Positions 17,812 to 29,393 are shown, counted from the stretch's first letter. The stretch: 64,000 nucleotides of DNA from Pseudoroseicyclus tamaricis (GCF_012070395.1 NZ_JAAFYS010000001.1:474001-538000), one strand, 5' to 3'. The notes: generated by a model not told the origin, from the sequence alone. A program made the numbers and translations.

Positions 17812-18255
17812 TCATGTCTTCGCCTCCTGCGGCGGGGCGGAGGGGTGATCTGCCAGCAACCGGGCCTTGAACGCGCGGCACCCTTCGGCTCCGCCGCTCT
17901 CCAGCTGCAGCACCTTGTCGCACTGCGCCGGATCGGCGCCGCGGTGGCGGGCGCCCCAGGCGCCGATGGCGGCGATGACGGGAACAAGGTCCGCCCCCGC
18001 CTCTGTCAGGCGGAAGTAGCCCTTCTGGCGGTGGGTCGCGCAGCATTCACGGCGCAGGATGCCCGCCGTCGTCAGCCTTTGCAGGCGTTCGGCGAGGACG
18101 GAGGGGGAGATGCCCTCCTCCGACCCTTCGAGCAGCGCGCGGAAGTGCTGGCGCCCGCCGAACATGATGTCCCGCAGGACGAGCAGCGTCCAACGATCGC
18201 CGATCACCTCGACGGCGAGGTTGATGGGGCAGTCGGATCGATGCGTCACGGGCAT
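17812..18255 (-). CDS. HxlR-family winged-helix transcriptional regulator
   Basis: 147 residues. CPINLAVEVIGDRWTLLVLRDI is the HxlR-family opening, with the invariant Cys at residue 9 that senses oxidants or electrophiles in characterised relatives; the wing follows at GISPSVLAERLQRL. A further Cys pair (ECCATHR) replaces the usual RxxY stretch. Two matched dyads lie just upstream (18285-18341), fitting autoregulation by a dimer. No target enzyme gene sits directly next to it. Confidence 0.87.
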   Translation of the reverse strand: MPVTHRSDCPINLAVEVIGDRWTLLVLRDIMFGGRQHFRALLEGSEEGISPSVLAERLQRLTTAGILRRECCATHRQKGYFRLTEAGADLVPVIAAIGAWGARHRGADPAQCDKVLQLESGGAEGCRAFKARLLADHPSAPPQEAKT

Positions 18256-18284
18256 GGGGCAGCACTCACTTTCTGTCTCTCGAG

Positions 18285-18341
18285 ACCGATATGGGATGCC
18301 TACCGGTTATCTTTCAAGACCGGTATGAGAAAAATATCGGT
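18285..18341. promoter_or_regulatory. Double dyad operator upstream of the HxlR gene
   Basis: Two inverted repeats of identical layout: ACCGATA-N9-TACCGGT (18285-18307) and ACCGGTA-N9-TATCGGT (18319-18341), centres 34 bp apart. They lie 30-86 bases before the HxlR start codon and nowhere else in the nearby sequence. Confidence 0.6.
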
Positions 18342-18611
18342 TAACGGAGCGGGCGGAGGTTCGGGGCTCGGATGGGCCCCAGGGACCAGTGTGCCAGAGC
18401 GGTGCGGATTTGGCGGTCACCGCCCGTGCACGGAGTGTGCACCGGACGTGCACCGCCGGAGAGAGGGGCCGGAGGGGCCTCCGATCCGTTGCGGAGCCGG
18501 CGGCGCCGTTCTACGCCGGAGCAACGGGAGAGGGAGAGGCGGCGTGAGGGACGGGAGCACAGGGGACCTAGCGGAGTTAGGGGGATGGGCGGACATCGCC
18601 GCTGTTTCCCC

Positions 18612-18812
18612 CCGCGCGGAATCAAGCCGCAGGCGCCGCGCGAGCGCCGGCCCGTCCCGGCGGGCTGGCGCTCTGGCTGGGCTGGGTGCCTCGATCGGAG
18701 CGAGGAGGGGCTTGGCGGGGATAAAGTGCATAGGAGGCGAGGTCGGAGCGCTAGCCCACGGGCCGGCGTGTGAGGGTGGTGCATTTGGCGGGCCGGGTGT
18801 GGCGGGCGTCGC
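18612..18812. repeat. Dispersed intergenic repeat, copy 2
   Basis: Nearly collinear with copy 3 (18937-19138): both start GCGCGGAATCAAGCCG, share CGAGCGCCGGCCCGTCCCGG and a GGCGGG-ATAAAG block, and end in GGCGGGCCGGGTGTGGCGGG. Confidence 0.75.
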
Positions 18813-18936
18813 GCTCCATCTGCGGGCGGGGGGCAGTGGGTTGGAAGCCCGCCCTACGATTGGGCGGTTCGTAGGGTGGGTTTGTAACCCACCTTGCCCC
18901 GGGGGCCTTGAGGGAGACCTCTCCGCTCTTTCCCCA

Positions 18937-19138
18937 CGCGCGGAATCAAGCCGCAGGCGCCGCGCGAGCGCCGGCCCGTCCCGGCGGGCTGGCGCTGTGG
19001 CTGGGCTGGGTGCTTCGCTTTGGCCGGGGAGGAGTTTGGCGGGCATAAAGCGCACCGGAGGCGCCGTTGGAGCGCCACCCCACGGGCCGGCGTGTGACGG
19101 TGGTGCTTGTGGCGGGCCGGGTGTGGCGGGCGCCGCGC
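18937..19138. repeat. Dispersed intergenic repeat, copy 3
   Basis: Direct repeat of copy 2, 325 bases downstream. A hairpin GGTGGGTT-N3-AACCCACC follows each copy, so the unit may be repeat plus hairpin. Confidence 0.75.
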
Positions 19139-19277
19139 CCTACCGGCGAGCGGGTGCGGTGGGTTGGAAACCCACCCTACGGGATGAGCGAGGCGGGGCG
19201 GGGCGCTCTATGTGCCATAGACGGAGGGCGCCCGGGCTTCGCCGAACCACAGACCCGGCCATCAAAGGAGCAGCGAC

Positions 19278-20147
19278 ATGAGTGACGATATCGCCGAGGC
19301 GTTCGGCCATCCCGAGGGGCGCACGCGGGCGCTGGAGGGGTTAGCGGACCGGATCTCTGTCCGCGATTACCGGCTGGAGGCGGAGATCGGCGCCTTCCAG
19401 GCGGAGCGGGGGCTGCGGCAGGGGCTGCAGTTCGACGCGGTCGTCGAGGTGGCGGCGCAGGCGGCGGGGGACGATGTCGACGCCATCCTCTCCTACGACA
19501 GGATCACCGAGGCCATCGGGGCGGAGCTCTCCGCCGCGCGCCACGACCTGCTGGAGAGCCTCGCCGAGGCCATCGCCGCGCGCATCCTCGCCGAGCCGCT
19601 GGCGGCGCGGGTGATCCTGCGGATCCAGAAGCTCGACCGCGGGCCCTACGCGCTCGGCGTCGAGATCGTGCGCGAGAAAGGCGAGGCGGCGGGCGAGGCG
19701 GAGATCCCCGCCCATCGAGTCGTGCTGCTGCCGGGGCCGCTCGCGCGGGCGCCGGGGCTGGGCGAGGTGCTGGCGGGGCTGACGGACCTGCCGCTGATCC
19801 TCGTCGTCGGGCCGGCGGACCTGCCGCTGCCGGCGGCGGAGGAGGCGGAGGCGGCGCGGCGGATCGGGCTTCTGGCGATGGAGCAGGCGGCCTGGGCGCT
19901 GCACGGGAGGCTGCCGGAGCTGGTGCCCGTCTCCAGCCGGACGGAGCTCGACTGGGGCCTGCGCAACGGGCAGACGGGGATCTGGCTCCCCTCCCGGCTG
20001 GTGCTGAACAGCCCCTCGGCGCCGGAGGAGATCGACGCCGCGACGCTGGCCGCGTGGCTGGCCGATCACATGGGCGCGGCGGAGCTCGTCAGCCTCGGCG
20101 CGCCGGTGCCGGTGACGCTGGTGCCGGCGCGCGAGGTGCCGCTGTGA
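19278..20147 (+). CDS. folB: Dihydroneopterin aldolase family protein (FolB) with long C-terminal extension
   Basis: 289 residues. Residues about 25-120 resemble FolB: RISVRDYRLEAEIGAFQAERG, LQFDAVVEVA, and the catalytic-type Glu region in ITEAIGAEL and LLESLAEAIAARIL. FolB cleaves 7,8-dihydroneopterin in folate synthesis. The remaining 165 residues form an extra domain of unknown role, seen in some Rhodobacterales proteins as I recall. folP starts within its stop codon (GTGA), and glmM follows, so function is supported by context. Confidence 0.75.
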   Translation: MSDDIAEAFGHPEGRTRALEGLADRISVRDYRLEAEIGAFQAERGLRQGLQFDAVVEVAAQAAGDDVDAILSYDRITEAIGAELSAARHDLLESLAEAIAARILAEPLAARVILRIQKLDRGPYALGVEIVREKGEAAGEAEIPAHRVVLLPGPLARAPGLGEVLAGLTDLPLILVVGPADLPLPAAEEAEAARRIGLLAMEQAAWALHGRLPELVPVSSRTELDWGLRNGQTGIWLPSRLVLNSPSAPEEIDAATLAAWLADHMGAAELVSLGAPVPVTLVPAREVPL

Positions 20148-21139
20148 GGCGCGCGCCGCTGCCGCGCACCGGGCGGGCTCCGGAGGGGGCGCTGCCGCTC
20201 GCCGGGCTGGATGGCCTGTGGTTCGACGAGGTGCAGGAGTGGGACGGCGCTCGGCGTCCTGCCACGGAGCTGGGCCCCGAGGAGCGGGCGCGGCTGACCG
20301 GCCTGCGGGCAGATGTCTGCGGGCTGAGCCTCGACCGGCCGCGGCTGATGGGCATCCTCAACGTCACGCCCGACAGCTTCTCCGACGGCGGGCGGCACGC
20401 GACGCTGGAGACGGCGCTGGCGCGGGCGCGGGAGATGGCGGGCGAGGTGGATATCCTCGACATCGGCGGAGAGAGCACGCGGCCGGGGGCCGAGGAGGTC
20501 TCCCGCGCCGAGGAGATCGCGCGCACCGCGCCGGTGATCCGCGCCATCCGCGAGGCGGGGATCGCCACGCCCATCTCCATCGACACCCGCAAGGCCGAGG
20601 TGGCGGCGGCGGCGCTGGAGGCGGGGGCCGACATGGTCAACGATGTCTCCGCCTTCCGCTTCGATGCCGAGATGCCGGCGGTGGTGGCGGAGGCGGGCTG
20701 CCCCGTCTGCCTGATGCACTCCGTCGCCGACCCGGCGACCATGCAGGGGCAGGCGCAGTACGAGGACGTGGTGGCGGAGGTCTTCGACCACCTCGCCGAG
20801 CGGATCGCGCTGGCGGAGAGCCACGGCATCCCGCGCGGGCGGATCATTGCCGATCCCGGCATCGGCTTCGGTAAGACCCTGCAACATAACTTGAAGCTGC
20901 TCGCCCATCTGCCGTTATACCATGATCTCGGCACGGCCCTCCTCCTCGGGGCCTCGCGCAAGCGCTTCATCGGCACGATCGGCGAGGCGCCGGAGGCGGA
21001 GGACAGGCTGGGCGGCTCGCTCGCCGTCGCCCTGGCAGGGGCGCGGGCGGGGGTGCAGATCATCCGGGTCCACGACACCCGGCAAACACAACAGGGGCTG
21101 CGGCTACAGACGGCCCTGATAGAGGCAGAGACATGGTGA
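20144..21139 (+). CDS. folP: Dihydropteroate synthase
   Basis: 331 residues. Joins p-aminobenzoate to 6-hydroxymethyl-dihydropterin pyrophosphate; target of sulfonamides. The family signature [15 protein letters not shown] is at 69-83, with [25 protein letters not shown] and DPGIGFGKT downstream. The first 65 residues are an N-terminal extension. A GTG at 20144 overlapping the folB stop is the likely start because no ATG precedes the signature at a sensible distance. Its stop overlaps the glmM start by 7 bases. Confidence 0.93.
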   Translation: MRRAPLPRTGRAPEGALPLAGLDGLWFDEVQEWDGARRPATELGPEERARLTGLRADVCGLSLDRPRLMGILNVTPDSFSDGGRHATLETALARAREMAGEVDILDIGGESTRPGAEEVSRAEEIARTAPVIRAIREAGIATPISIDTRKAEVAAAALEAGADMVNDVSAFRFDAEMPAVVAEAGCPVCLMHSVADPATMQGQAQYEDVVAEVFDHLAERIALAESHGIPRGRIIADPGIGFGKTLQHNLKLLAHLPLYHDLGTALLLGASRKRFIGTIGEAPEAEDRLGGSLAVALAGARAGVQIIRVHDTRQTQQGLRLQTALIEAETW

Positions 21140-22482
21140 GGCAGCTTTTCGGAACCGACGGGGTACGCGGGACGGCCAACACGTGGCCGATGACCGCGGA
21201 GATGGCGCTGAAGATCGGCGCGGCGGCGGGGCGATACTTCCGCAACGATGGGTCGAACGGCCACAGGGTGGTGATCGGCAAGGACACGCGGCTCTCGGGC
21301 TACATGTTCGAGAACGCGCTGACGGCGGGGCTGACGTCAACGGGGATGAACGTCTTCCTCCTCGGGCCGGTGCCGACGCCGGCTGTCGGGATGCTGACGA
21401 CCTCCATCCGCGCCGATGTGGGGATCATGATCTCCGCGTCGCACAACCCGCATCAGGACAACGGCATCAAGTTCTTCGGGCCCGACGGGTTCAAGCTGAA
21501 CGACGCCGCCGAGGCGGAGATCGAGGCGCTGGTGGCGAGCGAGGTGGAGCCGGCGCAGGCGAACAACATCGGCCGCGCGAAGCGGATCGACGACGGCCGC
21601 TTCCGCTATGCCGAGCGGCTGAAGAGCACCTTCCCGCCGGGGCTGCGGCTGACGGGGCTGAAGGTGGTGATCGATTGCGCCAACGGCGCCGCCTACAAGG
21701 TGGCCCCCGAGGTGCTGTGGGAGCTGGGGGCGACCGTGATCGAGGTCGGCACCCGGCCCGACGGCTTCAACATCAACGACAGGGTGGGGAGCACCCACAC
21801 GCGGACGGCGGCGGAGACGGTGGTGAGCCACGGCGCCGACATCGGCATCTGCCTCGATGGCGACGCCGACCGGGTGATCATCCTCGACGAGAACGGCGAG
21901 GAGGCGGATGGCGACCAGCTGATGGCGCTGATGGCGGCACGGCTGGCGGGGGCGGAGCGTCTGGCCGGCGGCACGCTGGTGGCGACGGTGATGTCGAACC
22001 TCGGGCTGGAGCACTTCCTCGCCGCGCGGGGGCTGAACCTGCACCGCACGCGCGTCGGCGACCGCTACGTGGTGGAGGCGATGCGGGCCGGGGGCTTCAA
22101 CCTCGGCGGGGAGCAATCGGGCCACATCGTGATGACGGATTACGCCACCACCGGCGACGGCCTGCTGGCCGGGCTGCAGGTGCTGGCGGCGATGGTGGAG
22201 AGCGGCAAGCCGGCGAGCGAGCTCGTCCGCCAGTTCACCCGGGTGCCGCAGATGCTCAAGAACGTGCGCTACGGCGCCGGGGCCGCGCCGCTGGAGATGC
22301 CGCGCGTCTCCGCCGCCATCGCCGACGGCGAGGCGCGGCTGAACGGCTCGGGGCGGCTGGTGATCCGCAAATCGGGCACCGAGCCGCTGATCCGGGTGAT
22401 GGCCGAGGCGGAGGACGAGGTGCTCCTCGCCGACGTGGTGGACGAGATCGTCGCCGCCGTGCAGGAGGCCGCCGCCGGCTGA
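21133..22482 (+). CDS. glmM: Phosphoglucosamine mutase GlmM
   Basis: 449 residues. Converts glucosamine-6-phosphate to glucosamine-1-phosphate for peptidoglycan and LPS precursors. [11 protein letters not shown] opens the protein, the phosphorylated Ser is Ser103 in ISASHNP, the Mg loop is DGDADR, the sugar loop GEQSGH, and the phosphate-binding loop [12 protein letters not shown]. folP-glmM adjacency is standard in proteobacteria. Overlaps folP by 7 bases. Confidence 0.96.
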   Translation: MVRQLFGTDGVRGTANTWPMTAEMALKIGAAAGRYFRNDGSNGHRVVIGKDTRLSGYMFENALTAGLTSTGMNVFLLGPVPTPAVGMLTTSIRADVGIMISASHNPHQDNGIKFFGPDGFKLNDAAEAEIEALVASEVEPAQANNIGRAKRIDDGRFRYAERLKSTFPPGLRLTGLKVVIDCANGAAYKVAPEVLWELGATVIEVGTRPDGFNINDRVGSTHTRTAAETVVSHGADIGICLDGDADRVIILDENGEEADGDQLMALMAARLAGAERLAGGTLVATVMSNLGLEHFLAARGLNLHRTRVGDRYVVEAMRAGGFNLGGEQSGHIVMTDYATTGDGLLAGLQVLAAMVESGKPASELVRQFTRVPQMLKNVRYGAGAAPLEMPRVSAAIADGEARLNGSGRLVIRKSGTEPLIRVMAEAEDEVLLADVVDEIVAAVQEAAAG

Positions 22483-23153
22483 CGGCGGGGCCTTCGCTGG
22501 GGGGACATGGCTGGAAGGCTGCTCCTACAGGATAGGGTCAGCCTGCCACTCCTGCGTTGCCGGGAGTAGGACAGGTCTCGCCGGCCGCTCCTGTCCAAGC
22601 GGAACGGGAGGGCCGTACGCTCCTGTCCCGGAAGGGGAGAGGAGGGGGGCCCCTCTCCTGCGCGGAGACGGAGAGGCCAGCGTCATGCTCTGGGACAGAC
22701 CGGGGCAGGGCAGGCCGGCCTCCTGTCTGGCACCGGCGGCGGAAGGGAGGGCCGTCCTGCTGCTCCTCTCATGACGGTGATGGGGAGGGCAGGGTCAGCC
22801 AGTCTCTCCTGCCCAGTCGGGGAGAGTGCGGGTCCAGCTTCCTGCTCCTGTGCAAGCGCAGCAGGTAGGACTATTCGCTCCTATCCGGGGCAGGGAGAAG
22901 AAAGTCCCCGTTCCTGCACTGACGGAGAGATTGCCGACCCCCACCAAGGGGCATTGAGGCCTAGCTTCTGCCCGGAGGGAGGAGGGAGGGCCGGCCGCTT
23001 CAGTCCCGGAGGGTATAGGGGGCCAGGTCCTTGCTCCTGCGCCGACGGACGGGCCCAGCCCCCAACTCAGGGAGCGCCCATCCCCACCCCCGGGTTTGAC
23101 CCGGCCGCCGCGCTCGCCTATCCCCCGCGCCCAATGCTTGGACGGAGGGCGAC
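22483..23153. repeat. Intergenic array of degenerate 30-48-bp units between glmM and homospermidine synthase
   Basis: No gene seen. From about 22515 to 23070 a motif close to GCTCCTGYCC followed by GGGAGGGC recurs a dozen or so times at irregular 30-48-base steps (for example 22592, 22619, 22733, 22827, 22850, 22880, 23032). CTCCTG and CGGGAG halves can pair, so each unit could fold as a small hairpin. Units are too variable for a CRISPR. Confidence 0.6.
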
Positions 23154-24569
23154 ATGAGCGAGCACCCCACTTATGGCCGGATCGAGGGGCGTCTGGTCCT
23201 GATCGGCTACGGCTCCATCGGGCGCGGCACGCTGCCGCTGATCGAGCGGCATCTCGAGTTCGACCGGGACAAGCTGATCGTCATCGAGCCCTCCGCCGAG
23301 GGGCAGGCGCTGCTCGCCCGCCGCGGCATCCCGCACATGGGCGTGGCGCTGACGCCGGACAATTACCGCGCCGTGCTGACCGACCTGCTGAGGGACGGCG
23401 GCTTCTGCGTGAACCTCTCCGTCGATACCTCCTCGCTCGACCTCATGAAGCTCTGCCGGGAGCTCGGCGCGCTCTACATCGACACCGTGGTCGAGCCCTG
23501 GGCGGGCTTCTACTTCGAAACGACCGACAATTCGGAGCGTACCAACTACGCGCTCCGCCAGAAGGTGCGCGACGAGAAGGCGGCGAACCCGGGCGGCACC
23601 ACCGCCGTCTCCTGCTGCGGGGCCAACCCCGGCATGGTGAGCTGGTTCGTGAAGGAGGCGCTGCTGACGCTGGCGAAGGACACCGGCGCCGAAGCCACCC
23701 CGCCGGAGGACCGGGAAGGTTGGGCGGCGCTCATGCAGTCCCTCGGGGTCAAGGGCGTGCACATCGCCGAGCGGGACACGCAGGCGCGGGCGACGCCGCG
23801 GCCGCGGGGGACGTTCGTGAACACATGGTCCGTCGAGGGGTTCATCGCCGAAGGCTTCCAGCCGGCGGAGCTGGGCTGGGGGACGCACGAGACGTGGTTC
23901 CCCGAGAACGGGCACCGCTACGAGACGGGCTGCCAGTCCGCCATCTGGCTCAACCGCCCGGGCGCGATCACCCGGGTGCACACGTGGTGCCCGACGCCGG
24001 GGCCGCAGTTCGGCTATCTCGTGACGCATAACGAGGCCGTCTCCATCTCCGACTATTACACGGTGGGGGATCCGGGGGCGCCGGAGTTCCGCCCCACCTG
24101 CCATTACGCCTACCACCCCTGCGACGACGCGGTGCTGAGCCTGCACGAGATGTTCGGCTCTGGCGTCAACCAGACCATCCACGAGATCCTCGACGTCGAC
24201 GAGATCGTGGAGGGGATCGACGAGCTGGGGGTGCTGCTCTTCGGGCACGAGAAGAACGCACTGTGGTTCGGCTCACGCCTCTCCAACGAGGAGACCAAGG
24301 GGCTGGCGCCGGATCAGAACGCGACGGGGCTGCAGGTGACGAGCGCCGTGCTGGCCGGCATGGTCTGGGCGCTGGAGAACCCGGAGGCGGGCATCGTGGA
24401 GACCGACGAGATGGACCACGCCCGCTGCCTCGAGGTGCAGCGCCCGTATCTCGGCCCGGTGGAGGCGCATTACACCGACTGGACGCCGATCCAGAACCGC
24501 TGGGAGCTGTTCCCCGAGGATATCGACGAGAGCGAGCCCTGGTCCTTCCGCAACGTGCTGGCGAGCTGA
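23154..24569 (+). CDS. hss: Homospermidine synthase
   Basis: 471 residues. NAD-dependent enzyme making homospermidine from putrescine (or putrescine plus spermidine); homospermidine is a major polyamine in many alphaproteobacteria. The Rossmann glycines are in GYGSIGRG (19-26). CCGANPGMVSWFVKEALL and GYLVTHNEAVSISDYYT are typical of the bacterial Hss/saccharopine-dehydrogenase-like family, and the length fits. It stands alone after the repeat array, and a strong hairpin separates it from the convergent helicase. Confidence 0.92.
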   Translation: MSEHPTYGRIEGRLVLIGYGSIGRGTLPLIERHLEFDRDKLIVIEPSAEGQALLARRGIPHMGVALTPDNYRAVLTDLLRDGGFCVNLSVDTSSLDLMKLCRELGALYIDTVVEPWAGFYFETTDNSERTNYALRQKVRDEKAANPGGTTAVSCCGANPGMVSWFVKEALLTLAKDTGAEATPPEDREGWAALMQSLGVKGVHIAERDTQARATPRPRGTFVNTWSVEGFIAEGFQPAELGWGTHETWFPENGHRYETGCQSAIWLNRPGAITRVHTWCPTPGPQFGYLVTHNEAVSISDYYTVGDPGAPEFRPTCHYAYHPCDDAVLSLHEMFGSGVNQTIHEILDVDEIVEGIDELGVLLFGHEKNALWFGSRLSNEETKGLAPDQNATGLQVTSAVLAGMVWALENPEAGIVETDEMDHARCLEVQRPYLGPVEAHYTDWTPIQNRWELFPEDIDESEPWSFRNVLAS

Positions 24570-24587
24570 GGGCCGGCTGAGCGGGCG

Positions 24588-24607
24588 GGCGCCGGGGCTC
24601 CGGCGCC
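24588..24607. terminator. Hairpin between hss and the convergent helicase gene
   Basis: GGCGCCGG-GGCT-CCGGCGCC, an 8-bp perfect stem with a 4-base loop, 19 bases after the hss stop and 20 before the helicase stop. No U-tract follows. Confidence 0.5.
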
Positions 24608-24626
24608 GCGCCCGGCCTTCGGCGGC

Positions 24627-26780
<2,154 letters not shown>

Positions 26781-26923
26781 CTGGAAAGCCGATCTGGATG
26801 CTGCGAACGACGCGGCGCGTCGCGGGCCGTCGAGAGAACGGCAGGGCGCGGCCGTCTATCGCGATACCGCGCCCGTGTATACCGGGAAATGGAGTCTGGG
26901 GAAATCGCCGGGCGGCGCTGTCT

Positions 26924-27550
26924 TTATCGCGCCTCGGGGGCGAGCCCGGCCATGAGGATGGTGAGGTGGTTCTCCAGCAGCGCCTCGATGCCGCCATTCT
27001 CCATCGGCAGCTTGAGGAAGCTGCCCATGGTGAAGTGCATCAGCAGCGGCCCGACGATGGAGTTGATCGTCAGCTGCGGGTCCACCTTCCGGATGTAGCC
27101 CTGCTCCATCCCGCGGCGGAGGAGCTCGCGCAGCGCCGGGATGGCGCGGGTGACGATCTGGTCATGGTAGATCTCGCTCACCTTCGGAGACATCGGCGCC
27201 TCGCGCATCAAAAGCAGGGGGACGCGGACGGAATCGTCTCCGTAGAGGTCCTCCACCATGACGCGAACGATCTCTTGCAGGGTGGGGCGGGGATCGCCCC
27301 TCGCCTCCGTCATGATGACGAGGATCCGGTCGATCACCGGCTCGATCCGGCGGCGCACGATGGCGAGGAGCAGCGCCTCTTTCGACGGGAAGTAGAGGTA
27401 CACCGCCCCCTTGGAGATGCCCGCCCGCGCGGCGATGTCCGACACCCGGGTACCCTGGAACCCGTCTTCGAGGAAGAGGGTCAGGGCGGCGTCAAGAATC
27501 TCGTCCGGCCTGGCGTCGGGCCGCCGGTAAAACTTCCGGGCACTTGTCAT
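26924..27550 (-). CDS. TetR/AcrR-family transcriptional regulator
   Basis: 208 residues. The N-terminal helix-turn-helix reads GTRVSDIAARAGISKGAVY with YLYFPSKEAL after it, and the all-alpha ligand domain follows. The C-terminal region resembles the TetR_C_33/AcrR-like type. It lies 143 bases upstream of the DEAD-box gene on the same strand and beside tRNA-Phe. The ligand and target are unknown. Confidence 0.88.
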   Translation of the reverse strand: MTSARKFYRRPDARPDEILDAALTLFLEDGFQGTRVSDIAARAGISKGAVYLYFPSKEALLLAIVRRRIEPVIDRILVIMTEARGDPRPTLQEIVRVMVEDLYGDDSVRVPLLLMREAPMSPKVSEIYHDQIVTRAIPALRELLRRGMEQGYIRKVDPQLTINSIVGPLLMHFTMGSFLKLPMENGGIEALLENHLTILMAGLAPEAR

Positions 27551-27761
27551 TTCAGGCCGATCTCACTGCACACGGCAACACACGTCGGACCTGAATACTG
27601 GAGCCCCCGCGCCCGTGCAACGCGCAGTTCCGTCATCGCGCGGTGGCGTTCGGCGACGCTGCGTCGCAGGGGGTGCATGAGGCCCCCAAAACCCGCTGGA
27701 CAGCCCCTCGCCACTCTTCTAAGAACCCACCCACCCGGAGCGGCCAGCCGCTCCACCCGGT

Positions 27762-27836
27762 GCCTGGGTAGCTCAGGGGTAGAGCAGTGGATTGAAAATC
27801 CTCGTGTCGGTGGTTCGATTCCGCCCCCGGGCACCA
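27762..27836 (+). tRNA. tRNA-Phe (anticodon GAA), integration site
   Basis: 75 nt including CCA. The acceptor GCCTGGG pairs with CCCGGGC (one G-U), and the anticodon loop TTGAAAA gives GAA. The last 46 nt, from the anticodon loop to CCA, are the core repeated at 49.35 and 58.13 kb, so this is the attB target. The left element restores an intact tRNA. Confidence 0.95.
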
Positions 27837-27838
27837 CA
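27789..27838 (+). repeat. attL core: 3' end of tRNA-Phe
   Basis: 50 bases (27789-27838) identical to 49349-49398; the 46 bases 27791-27836 are also identical to 58133-58178. This is the outer left boundary of two tandem elements. Confidence 0.92.
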
Positions 27839-28057
27839 TAAGCTCCTAAAGAATATAGGAAACACTCTAGCAGCCGCCTATGACGGCTGTTGTCCCGGCG
27901 GTTGGGATAACACCGGGATATCATTCCTTCTCTGGCACAGGCGGATGACGGCAATGCTCGTGCTCGCAGGTCAGGGCGTGAAATCAATTCTGAGGTTGAT
28001 CTATTCTCTTCATTCGACGAACGTCGAGGGTCGACCCAAGGTGTCACGGATGATGCG

Positions 28058-28681
28058 TTGAAGCACTTCAAGTCTGCATTTCCGAATTGTGAGCTCAGTA
28101 GAGAGGATATCTTCTACTATGTGTATGGGCTTCTTCACTCAAACGATTATCGAGAGAAGTATGCTGAAAGCCTCTACAAAAACCTCGCGCGTATTCCGGC
28201 CGTGAAGACCTACGCCGATTTCCGCGCCTTCTCCGACGCCGGACGGCGCCTCGGCGACCTGCATGTGAACTACGAAACGGTGGAGCCATACCCCGTCACC
28301 TACAAGCAGGGCACGCCCGCGCTGTGGAAGATCGACGACCCCAAGGCCTTCTACCGCGTGACCAAGATGAAGTTCGGCGGCAAGCGCGGCGACACCGACA
28401 AGACAACGGTGATCTACAACGCCAACATCACCGTGACCGATATCCCGCCGGAGGCCTACGACTACGTCGTCAACGGTAAGCCCGCGCTGGAATGGGTGAT
28501 GGAGCGCCAGGTGGTCAAGACCGACAAGGCCAGCGGTATCGTCAATGACGCGAACGACTACGCCAACGAGACCATGGGCGACCCGGCCTACCCGCTGGAC
28601 CTCTTCCGCCGCGTGACAACCGTGAGCCTCGAGACGATGAAGATCGTCAGCGCGCTGCCGGACCTCGAGCTAGGTGAGTGA
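28058..28681 (+). pseudogene. C-terminal remnant of a type ISP restriction-modification enzyme
   Basis: 207 residues matching the last domain of type ISP (LlaGI/LlaBIII-like) helicase-methyltransferase-nuclease proteins: FYYVYGLLHSNDYREKYAE, LADLH-type GDLHVNYETVEPYPV, NGKPALEWVMERQVVKTDK and the ending VSLETMKIVSALPDLE. Full proteins exceed 1500 residues, so the nuclease, helicase and methylase parts are missing. The open frame runs upstream of the TTG at 28058 as far as about 27930 without a clear start. It lies directly inside the left end of element 1, so the deletion probably came with insertion or later decay. Confidence 0.85.
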
Positions 28682-28792
28682 TGGCAGCGCATCAGGCGCT
28701 TTGAGCGGTGCAAAGACCCAACTCATTCCCATCGTTGCCGCAGCTATAGAACAAGCATCAAAGCTCTTCTGCGACAATGATGGACCCCAGAT

Positions 28793-29191
28793 ATGTCGAA
28801 GCCCTACTCAGAGTCTCGCCTGGCCAAATTCCTCACCATTCGCGTGCTGGAATTGCGCCCCAAGAAATCTCAGGCCGAGATCGCCCGTGACGCAGGATTC
28901 GTAAACGCCAATATGGTCACGATGATAAAGCAAGGCTCGGCCAAACTTGCCCTCGATCGCGTCCCGATGCTCGCCGCCGCGCTGGAGGTTGATCCGCGCT
29001 ATCTCTTTCGTCTCGCTCTCGAGCAGGACGGCTTCGAAACCTAGACGAAGGCTATCGATGAGATCTTCAGTGCCATCGTTTCTCGCAACGAAGCGAATTG
29101 GATCGAGGAGATCCGTGATGCCAGCGGGCACACGGACCCGGCAATGACCACTCGGCACCGTTCGGCGCTGCGCGCAATCTTCGGGAAATAA
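28793..29191 (+). pseudogene. Xre-like helix-turn-helix protein interrupted by an in-frame TAG
   Basis: Codons 1-83 encode a helix-turn-helix protein (KSQAEIARDAGFVNANMVTMIKQG). A TAG at 29042-29044 stops it, but the same frame continues for 48 more codons (TKAIDEIFSAIVSRNEANWI to RSALRAIFGK) with sensible composition and a natural TAA at 29189-29191. The uninterrupted length of about 131 residues fits a regulator family I recall with that C-terminal tail. A single point mutation (for example CAG or TAC to TAG) is enough. The truncated 83-residue form might still bind DNA. Confidence 0.7.
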
Positions 29192-29195
29192 GTCG

Positions 29196-29393
29196 ATGAA
29201 CGAAGATGATCGATGCACGAATTTTTTCCAATTTCGCCCTACCGACCTTACCTCGCCAACGCCCAATGAGCTGGCTTGGCTGAGCTTTCTGCGCGACTTG
29301 ACATGTGGCGCCGACCCGCCGCCATCTTTGGCTACCATCCAGGCGCTTCGCCGATGCCTCGTCGAGCAGTCTGGGCACGCGCTTATCTCTTGA
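29196..29393 (+). CDS. Small hypothetical protein downstream of the Xre gene
   Basis: 65 residues, starting 4 bases after the natural end of the Xre frame, with GGGAAATAAG in front of the ATG. The sequence (TNFFQFRPTDLTSPTPNEL, then ELAWLSFLRDL) has ordinary composition and no motif I recognise. Its tight spacing suggests it was the second gene of the Xre operon. Confidence 0.4.
   Translation: MNEDDRCTNFFQFRPTDLTSPTPNELAWLSFLRDLTCGADPPPSLATIQALRRCLVEQSGHALIS

Larger units (their letters stand above)
18342..19277. other. Long intergenic repeat-filled stretch between the HxlR gene and folB
   Basis: About 940 bases without a credible gene; the long open frames crossing it are caused by high GC. 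It holds two copies of a dispersed repeat and two small hairpins GGTGGGTT-N3-AACCCACC (18875-18893 and 19158-19176). Confidence 0.7.

Noticed and set aside
17785-19281. A 498-codon open frame on the plus strand across the HxlR gene and the repeats
   Set aside because: Antisense to a well-supported gene and running through repeats; the composition is that of GC-rich random frames, with no domain.
22515-23070. CRISPR array
   Set aside because: Units vary in length and sequence, there are no unique spacers between constant repeats, and no cas gene is nearby.
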